From assembly GCA_937127205.1 (NCBI GenBank), contig CAKZLS010000332.1, positions 1 through 9,839 on the forward strand: DNA of 9,839 nucleotides, read 5' to 3'. The number at the start of each line of letters is the position of its first letter. The first letter of the stretch is position 1. Both the position numbers and the translations under genes were made by a program. Positions 5,171 to 9,839 of the stretch are shown here, in pieces. The notes under the pieces are model-generated. The model was not told the DNA's origin and did no database searches. It worked only from the letters and a program-made list of their open reading frames with translations. Origin of the DNA: an uncultured Rhodospirillales bacterium (lineage in GTDB: Bacteria; Pseudomonadota; Alphaproteobacteria; Rhodospirillales; Defluviicoccaceae).

Positions 5171-7276
5171 TTATACGTCGATCTCATCGATGAAGCGTGC
5201 GTGCTTCTGAATATATTGAAAACGCAACTCGGGCTTGCGGCCCATTAGGGTTTCCACCAGCTGTGCCGCGGCTGCCGTTTCGTCCGGCTCCGGCGGCCGG
5301 GCACCGTCGGCTAGCGTAACCCGAAGCAAGGTGCGTGTCGCCGGGTCCATGGCTGTCGTGCGCAGCTGCTGCGGCGGCATTTCGCCTAGACCCTTGAATC
5401 GGCTGACATCCACTTTTCCGTTGCCCGTGAACTCCTTGGCAAGGATTTCGTCCTTGTGGGCGTCGTCACGAGCATAGAAGCTAGTACCGCCGCGTGTCAA
5501 ACGGTAAAGGGGCGGTGCCGCAAGATAAAGATGACCCATTTCAATGAGTTTCGGCATCTTCCTAAAAAAGAACGTCATCAGCAGAGAGGCAATGTGAGCG
5601 CCGTCCACATCGGCGTCGGTCATGATAATGATCTTCTCGTAGCGCAACGCCGAGAGGTCGAATGCCGTCCCTAAGCCACAGCCAAGCGCCTCGGCTAGGT
5701 TGTTGAGCTCTTGATTGCCGCGTTGCTTGTCGGCCGAGGCACTGGCAACGTTGAGAATCTTGCCCCTGAGCGGCAGCACGGCCTGAGTCTTACGCTCGCG
5801 CGCCTGCTTTGCCGACCCTCCCGCGGAGTCGCCCTCGACGATGAACAGTTCGGTACCGGCAGCCGATGTGTTGCTGCAGTCGGTAAGTTTGCCAGGCAGA
5901 CGCAACTTACGGGTGGCCGATTTGCGGCTAGTCTGTTTGTCCTGGCGCCGGCGCAGCCTTGTGTCGGCGCGCTCGACCATCGCTTCGAGCAACGTGTTTG
6001 TTGTATCCGGAGCGCCGGAGAGCCAATGATCGAAGTGGTCGCGAACACTGTTTTCCACCAGCCGGGCGGCATCCGAGCTGGCGAGCTTTTCCTTGGTTTG
6101 GCCCTGGAATTGCGGCTCCGGCATGAAGAGCGAGAGCATGATGCAGGCCCCGCCTACAACGTCCTCGGGAGTGATCTTGGAACCGGCCTTGTTGTTGACC
6201 AGATCCGCATAGCCCTTCAGTCCCTTGGTCAAAGCTGCACGAAATCCGGCTTCGTGGGTTCCGCCCTCGGGGGTCGGGACGGTATTGCAATAGGATCTGA
6301 AAAAAGCCTCCTCGTCCTCCGGCCAGGCAACTGCCCATTCCACCTTGCCGACCCCATCGGCCGTATCGGATTGGCCGGCGAATGGCGCCGGTGTGAGGGT
6401 AGGGCGCTTATCGAGTGTAGAAACGAGGAAATCCTGGAGGCCGCCGGGAAATCGTAAAACAGCGGTTGCCGGAGTGGTGTCGGCCTCGGTGACCAAAGCC
6501 GGATCACAGCTCCAACGGATCTCCACATTGCGAAACAGGTAAGCCTTGGAGCGCGCCAGGCGATACAGAGCCGCCGGGCGAAAACTTGCCGTTTCGCCAA
6601 AAATGTCCGGATCCGGGTGGAAACAAACAGTGGTGCCGCGGCGGTTACTCACCTGGCCTTGGTTCGTCAGCGGGCCGAGAGGCGTACCCCGGGCATAGGA
6701 CTGGGTCCACAGGGTTCGGTCGCGGGCCACCTCGATGGTCAGGTTGTCCGACAATGCATTGACCACTGAAATACCGACGCCGTGCAGACCACCCGAGGTT
6801 TGGTAGACCTTGTCGCTGAACTTGCCGCCGGAATGCAGCGTCGTGAGGATCACCTCCAATGCGGACTTATCTTTGAATTTCGGGTGGGGGTCCACGGGAA
6901 TGCCACGGCCATTGTCCCGCACCGTGATCCGGTTGTCGGCCGCCAGTTCCAATTCGATACGGCTGGCGTGGCCGGCAACCGCCTCGTCCATGGCATTGTC
7001 CAGCAACTCGGCCACCAGATGATGCAGCGCGCGGTCATCCGTGCCGCCGATATACATCGCCGGACGGCGGCGAACCGGTTCCAGGCCCTCAAGGACTTCG
7101 ATGTCGTTAGCGGTATAACCGCGCTCTCGACTTGGGTCCTCGCCTTTGCTTTTGCCAGACACGGCAGCCTGTTGTTTGGGCTGAGACCGATGCTTGGCCG
7201 CGGATTTAGGCTTAGGCTGGGCTTGCGTCCTCGCTTTTTCCGAAGCTGTGGTAATACGCGAAAACAAATCGTCCAT
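5171..7276 (-). CDS. parE: DNA topoisomerase IV subunit B (ATPase subunit)
   Basis: This 701-residue type IIA topoisomerase subunit pairs with ParC to decatenate and relax DNA using ATP. With the ATG at 7276 as residue 1, it has a basic Lys/Gln/Ala-rich N-terminal segment (about 10-50), then RRPAMYIG (70-77) and the GHKL ATPase motifs ELLDNAMDEA (catalytic Glu90, Asn94), DNGRGIPVDP (121-130), SGGLHGVGIS (161-170) and the QTK loop (393-395). The TOPRIM domain has EGDSAGG (481-487) and DADVDGAH (554-561), followed by RFKGLGEM (626-633). The length and lack of the GyrB insert favour ParE over GyrB. The reading frame extends 20 codons upstream to a TTG at 7336, but that codon is part of the probable -35 box, and MDDLF is the usual alphaproteobacterial ParE start. 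The downstream SDR may be cotranscribed. Confidence 0.95.
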   Translation of the reverse strand: MDDLFSRITTASEKARTQAQPKPKSAAKHRSQPKQQAAVSGKSKGEDPSRERGYTANDIEVLEGLEPVRRRPAMYIGGTDDRALHHLVAELLDNAMDEAVAGHASRIELELAADNRITVRDNGRGIPVDPHPKFKDKSALEVILTTLHSGGKFSDKVYQTSGGLHGVGISVVNALSDNLTIEVARDRTLWTQSYARGTPLGPLTNQGQVSNRRGTTVCFHPDPDIFGETASFRPAALYRLARSKAYLFRNVEIRWSCDPALVTEADTTPATAVLRFPGGLQDFLVSTLDKRPTLTPAPFAGQSDTADGVGKVEWAVAWPEDEEAFFRSYCNTVPTPEGGTHEAGFRAALTKGLKGYADLVNNKAGSKITPEDVVGGACIMLSLFMPEPQFQGQTKEKLASSDAARLVENSVRDHFDHWLSGAPDTTNTLLEAMVERADTRLRRRQDKQTSRKSATRKLRLPGKLTDCSNTSAAGTELFIVEGDSAGGSAKQARERKTQAVLPLRGKILNVASASADKQRGNQELNNLAEALGCGLGTAFDLSALRYEKIIIMTDADVDGAHIASLLMTFFFRKMPKLIEMGHLYLAAPPLYRLTRGGTSFYARDDAHKDEILAKEFTGNGKVDVSRFKGLGEMPPQQLRTTAMDPATRTLLRVTLADGARPPEPDETAAAAQLVETLMGRKPELRFQYIQKHARFIDEIDV

Positions 7277-7604
7277 CGTTCGTCCAAACCTCGTTGAAAG
7301 CGCACGATACTGTATCACAGATATCGACTGCGCCAATATATTGTGTGTCGATCGTACGGTTCAACAAGCCGCGATCAACGGCGCCATCATAGGAGGTGTT
7401 CGTTTCATCGGCCAGTCAACCCGTCTGCACATCGGCCGATTGTTCCGGAAGGCTGTCAAAGTTTTGTTGCAGGCCAGCGAAGGCGATAGATTGCCGTTGA
7501 GGATTTGGCCAAAACAGCATAAACAGCGAAGGACTTACAAAATTTCAGGACATCAGGATGTGGCGCAGCGGGACATTACGTGCGGCGCCGGAGGATAAGC
7601 AGGC
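7277..7604. other. Intergenic region between divergent parE and the CBS-domain gene
   Basis: This 328-bp gap holds the parE promoter near its left end and, near its right end, a candidate plus-strand promoter (TTGTTG 7464-7469, 17-base spacer, TAGATT 7487-7492) for the CBS gene. It also has CATCGGCC twice (7406-7413, 7430-7437) and a 10-bp palindrome ATCGGCCGAT (7431-7440). I see no RNA gene and no convincing coding region. A 16-codon open frame (7558-7608) behind AGG overlaps the CBS start as ATGA, but nothing else supports it. Confidence 0.6.
7309..7336 (-). promoter_or_regulatory. Probable promoter of parE
   Basis: On the minus strand TTGGCG (7336-7331) and TACAGT (7314-7309) are separated by 16 bases. 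Each hexamer matches 4 of 6 consensus positions. Transcription would begin near 7302, giving a leader of about 25 nt before the ATG at 7276. Part of the -10 lies in an inverted repeat, GATACTGTATC (7306-7316 region), that could bind a regulator. The position argues against translation from the TTG at 7336. Confidence 0.4.
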
Positions 7605-8048
7605 ATGAACGTTGAAGCGGTGCTCAAAAAACGCGGTACGGACGTCGTAACCGTGGCCCCCGGCGATACAGTCGTTGACGTCGCTCGACTGTTTGGAGAG
7701 AAGAAAACCGGTATTGCCATCGTTTGTGACTCGAACAGCCACGTCATAGGCGTGGTGTCGTTGGGCGATATTGTTCATGCGGTTGGCGCGAGGGCCGCCG
7801 ACGCGTTGGGGCAATCCGTGGAAACCATCATGACCAAAGACCCGGCGGTTTGTGCTCCCGGCGATGATATTGAAAGCGCGCTCAACACCATGGAAGCACT
7901 GGGCATCCGCCATTTGCCGGTGGTAGAGGAGGGCAGGCTCAAAGGCTTCGTGGAACAGCGTGCGGCACTCGAAACGCTTTACGAAGACGCCGCGTTAGAT
8001 TTTGCCCAGCTTCGCAGCTACGTCATTAAACCAAGTGGTCGGCGGTAA
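7605..8048 (+). CDS. Small protein made of two CBS domains
   Basis: This 147-residue protein is a stand-alone Bateman module. CBS pairs bind adenine nucleotides or S-adenosylmethionine and act as energy or ligand sensors. CBS1 covers about 8-62, ending in HVIGVVSLGDIVHAV, where Asp55 is at the usual ribose-contacting position. CBS2 covers about 73-127, with IMTKDPAVCAPGDD and LGIRHLPVVEEGRLKGFVEQ. The position equivalent to Asp55 in CBS2 is not Asp, so its nucleotide site may differ. No catalytic or membrane domain is attached, so it probably acts on a partner protein. The ATG at 7605 has GGAGGA (7590-7595) 9 nt upstream, a strong ribosome binding site. It stands between divergent parE and cysG, and neither names a partner. 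Similar small CBS proteins in alphaproteobacteria are annotated only as inosine-monophosphate-dehydrogenase-related, which they are not. Confidence 0.92.
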   Translation: MNVEAVLKKRGTDVVTVAPGDTVVDVARLFGEKKTGIAIVCDSNSHVIGVVSLGDIVHAVGARAADALGQSVETIMTKDPAVCAPGDDIESALNTMEALGIRHLPVVEEGRLKGFVEQRAALETLYEDAALDFAQLRSYVIKPSGRR

Positions 8049-8302
8049 CGATCCGACTTTCCAGCGTTCCTATCGTTAACGATTAATTACCGATCCCCGA
8101 GCTATTTTATCGAGGTACAGACAGCCTCGAGGCACGAGTCCAGAGCGCTAACACATATAAAAAATGTAATATATATTTATTGTACATTCTGGTAGGATAA
8201 AAAATACCTAATACACAATGTAATTGATGTAATATGTGGTCGGCGGAACCACGGCGGTTCAAACCGAGGTTCCGGTCCGGCAATGGAGCATAAGGGCACA
8301 TC
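8049..8302. promoter_or_regulatory. AT-rich upstream region and leader of cysG
   Basis: This 254-bp gap is unlike its surroundings. Positions 8151-8230 contain only 17 G or C in 80 bases. The word ATGTAAT occurs at 8164-8170, 8218-8224 and 8227-8233, the last two 9 bp apart, and AATGTA (8163-8168) is inverted as TACATT (8183-8188). Next to the gene, GGAACC (8245-8250) can pair with either GGTTC (8256-8260) or GGTTCC (8268-8273), giving alternative short hairpins. Just after the CBS stop is a 12-bp palindrome ATCGTTAACGAT (8072-8083). No intrinsic terminator is clear. I expect the cysG promoter here, but no single -35/-10 pair stands out. Confidence 0.5.
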
Positions 8303-9724
8303 ATGGACCATTTGCCGGTCTTCCTGGATATCAAGGGACAACAAGTGCTGGTGGTCGGCGGCGGTTGCGGCGCGGCGGCCCGCAAGGCACGCCTTCTGGT
8401 TAAGGCTGGTGCCTGCGTGACCGTGGTTTGCCCATATTCGACGCCTGATTCGGAGTTGCTTTCGATGGCGGCCGGTGGCGCCGTTGAGTTGCATCTGCGG
8501 GCCTTCGTGCCTGATGACGTCAAGGGGCGCGCGGTGGTGATTTCCGCCATCGGATCGGTTCAGGGCGCCGAATGTGACGACGTGGTGGTGTCAAATGTTG
8601 CCAAGAATGTGGGCGTTCCCGTCAATGTCGTAGATGGCCCCGGACTGTCCACATTTATCATGCCCGCCATAGTCGAACGCGACGCGGTTACCGTGGCCAT
8701 ATCCAGTGGCGGGACGGCGCCTGTGCTTGCTCGGTCGCTGCGCGCCAAGATCGAACGCATGCTGCCCGCCAATTTGGGCCGGCTCGCGCGCTTCGCGGAT
8801 AGTTTTCGCGCGGCCGTTCAGGCCACTCACCGCGAGCCGGTGGCCCGGCGGCGGTTTTGGGAACGGTTCTTTGACGGCCCGGTGGCCGAGGCCGTATTGA
8901 ACGGCGACGAGCGCTGGGCGCGTGAACGCATGCTGGAAGCCGTCAACCGGCCGCAGGAAATCCAGTCCTCCGATGGTATCGTTTACCTGGTGGGCGCCGG
9001 CCCAGGAGATTCTGACCTGTTGACCATGCGGGCGCTTCGCCTGTTGGAACAGGCCGACGTCATCGTCCACGACCGTCTGGTGGCACCCGAAGTTCTTGAC
9101 TATGCCCGCCGCGACGCCGAGCGCGTCTATGTGGGCAAGGCCAAGGGCGCCCATGCCCGAACTCAGGATCAGATCAACGCGCTCCTTGTTGAGTTGGCCG
9201 CCAGCGGGCAGAGGGTAGTGCGCCTGAAGGGCGGCGACCCCTTCGTTTTCGGCCGGGGCGGCGAGGAACGGGAATACCTCATCCGCCATGGGATGCGGGT
9301 GGAAGTCGTGCCCGGCATTACGGCTGCGAGCGGCTGCGCAGCGGCGACGGGTATTCCGCTCACCCATCGCGAATGCGCGCAGTCCGCGGTCCTAGTCACC
9401 GGCCATGGCAAGGATGGCGAGCCGGATCTCGATTGGAACGCGCTTGCCAACCAGAAGCAAACCATTGCGGTCTATATGGGCGCGTCTATGGCCGGTAGCA
9501 TTTCGCAACGGCTGATCCGCCATGGAATGGACCCGGCCACCCCGGCGGCGGTCATTGCCAACGGAACGCGGCCCGATCAACGAATTGAAACCGGTGCGCT
9601 GCACCAACTGGAAACCTTGACCGCACGGTGTTCCGATGCGCCGCTGCTGTTGGTCGTGGGCGACGTGGTTCGCCACGCGGACGCCTGGACCGGCTCGCAA
9701 ACCGGGCAGGCCGTCGCGGGATAG
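8303..9724 (+). CDS. cysG: Siroheme synthase (uroporphyrinogen-III methyltransferase / precorrin-2 dehydrogenase / ferrochelatase)
   Basis: This 473-residue fused enzyme turns uroporphyrinogen III into siroheme, the cofactor of assimilatory sulfite and nitrite reductases. The N-terminal half (1-215) is the NAD-dependent dehydrogenase and ferrochelatase. It starts MDHLPVF as in E. coli, has VVGGG (17-21), Asp111 in NVVDGP (equivalent to E. coli Asp104), FIMPAI (118-123) and VAISSGGTAPVLAR (131-144), with Ser135 at the place of the phosphorylated Ser128 of Salmonella. The C-terminal half (from about 226) is the SAM-dependent methyltransferase, with VGAGPGD (230-236), RLKGGDPFVFGRGGEE (307-322), VPGITAASG (336-344) and PLTHR (352-356). 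The nucleotide motif reads GGGCGAAARKA, one residue longer than the usual GGGxVAxRKA. The ATG at 8303 follows AAGGG. A probable DUF2849 gene starts 19 nt after the stop, pointing to a sulfate-assimilation operon. Confidence 0.97.
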   Translation: MDHLPVFLDIKGQQVLVVGGGCGAAARKARLLVKAGACVTVVCPYSTPDSELLSMAAGGAVELHLRAFVPDDVKGRAVVISAIGSVQGAECDDVVVSNVAKNVGVPVNVVDGPGLSTFIMPAIVERDAVTVAISSGGTAPVLARSLRAKIERMLPANLGRLARFADSFRAAVQATHREPVARRRFWERFFDGPVAEAVLNGDERWARERMLEAVNRPQEIQSSDGIVYLVGAGPGDSDLLTMRALRLLEQADVIVHDRLVAPEVLDYARRDAERVYVGKAKGAHARTQDQINALLVELAASGQRVVRLKGGDPFVFGRGGEEREYLIRHGMRVEVVPGITAASGCAAATGIPLTHRECAQSAVLVTGHGKDGEPDLDWNALANQKQTIAVYMGASMAGSISQRLIRHGMDPATPAAVIANGTRPDQRIETGALHQLETLTARCSDAPLLLVVGDVVRHADAWTGSQTGQAVAG

Positions 9725-9743
9725 TATTGGAGGAATTCGAGAC

Positions 9744-9839
9744 ATGCTTCAGGTCGTAACCGCCAACCGTTTGGTCGAAGGCGATGTTGTCTATCTGACC
9801 GAGGGTGGTCAGTGGTCCGAACGGCTCGGCGACGCCTGT
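9744..9839 (+). CDS. Probable DUF2849 protein (N-terminal 32 codons, runs off the right edge)
   Basis: An ATG at 9744 behind a strong GGAGGA (9729-9734) opens a frame that continues to the window edge. The start reads MLQVVTANRLVEGDVVYLT, which matches my memory of the small DUF2849 family, whose members begin with VVTANRL and a short strand-rich segment. In many alphaproteobacteria this gene lies between cysG and the sulfite-reductase gene, so the product is thought to be linked to assimilatory sulfate reduction, with no assigned biochemical role. The gap to the cysG stop is 19 nt, so the two genes are almost certainly cotranscribed. Confidence 0.8.
   Translation, partial: MLQVVTANRLVEGDVVYLTEGGQWSERLGDAC

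Noticed and set aside
7391..7398. Near-perfect Shine-Dalgarno sequence AGGAGGTG in the parE-CBS gap
   Set aside because: No ATG, GTG or TTG follows at a usable distance, so it is probably chance.
7558..7608. A 16-codon open frame ending in an ATGA overlap with the CBS gene, possible leader peptide
   Set aside because: Its peptide has no run of a regulatory amino acid, and it reads through the CBS gene's own strong ribosome binding site. A frame this short is expected by chance.
8111..8130. CGAGG/CCTCG hairpin between the CBS gene and cysG as a terminator
   Set aside because: The stem is only 5-6 bp with a 9-nt loop and no T-tract after it.
8591..9367. 258-codon minus-strand open frame inside cysG
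   Set aside because: It is antisense to conserved CysG motifs, shows no recognisable family and has no start context.
1..9839. Search for CRISPR arrays, insertion sequences, tRNA, rRNA, phage or toxin-antitoxin genes
   Set aside because: I saw no regularly spaced repeats, terminal inverted repeats with a transposase, TPsiC-type tRNA motifs or defence-gene motifs on either strand.

Overview
The window reads as a stretch of alphaproteobacterial chromosome, probably from the Rhodospirillales or a relative. The evidence is the high-GC coding sequence, the rplM-rpsI-argC order, an S9 protein with a roughly 35-residue N-terminal extension, a ParE with a basic low-complexity N-terminus, and a fused CysG followed closely by the start of what looks like a DUF2849 gene. 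I see no mobile element, CRISPR array, tRNA, rRNA or phage gene. Most of the window is core metabolism and information processing, and the less ordinary material is in the intergenic regions.

Left part (1-1929). A lipid or acyl-CoA pair is transcribed divergently. On the minus strand lie an ECHDC3-like crotonase-fold protein and the first 15 codons of a gene that overlaps its stop. On the plus strand lies a PaaI-type hotdog thioesterase starting at a GTG. The 179-bp gap between them holds a perfect 16-bp palindrome inside a likely promoter. A bacteriohemerythrin on the minus strand converges on the thioesterase with only 2 bp between the stops. Upstream of it is an FNR/CRP-type box at the right distance from a -10-like hexamer for a class II activated promoter.

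Centre (2145-4391). A clear sigma-70 type promoter drives rplM-rpsI (ribosomal proteins L13 and S9) through a leader of about 90 nt. The leader can fold into a hairpin that buries the rplM Shine-Dalgarno sequence. A GC-rich hairpin then separates rpsI from argC (arginine biosynthesis). argC may receive readthrough from the ribosomal-protein transcript.

Right-centre (4398-7276). On the minus strand are parE (topoisomerase IV subunit B) and, 26 bp downstream, a YgfF-like short-chain dehydrogenase that converges on argC. The likely parE start is an internal ATG at 7276. The longer reading frame begins with a TTG that lies inside the probable -35 box.

Right (7605-9839). On the plus strand are a small two-CBS-domain protein, an AT-rich intergenic segment, cysG (siroheme synthase, the cofactor for sulfite and nitrite reductases), and the first 32 codons of a probable DUF2849 gene. 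In many alphaproteobacteria that gene sits between cysG and the sulfite-reductase genes, so a sulfate-assimilation operon probably continues beyond the right edge.

I did not find a convincing undescribed multi-gene system. The best leads are the candidate rplM translational switch, the FNR-type control of the hemerythrin, the palindromic operator of the acyl-CoA pair, and the loss of both canonical catalytic glutamates in the crotonase-like protein.
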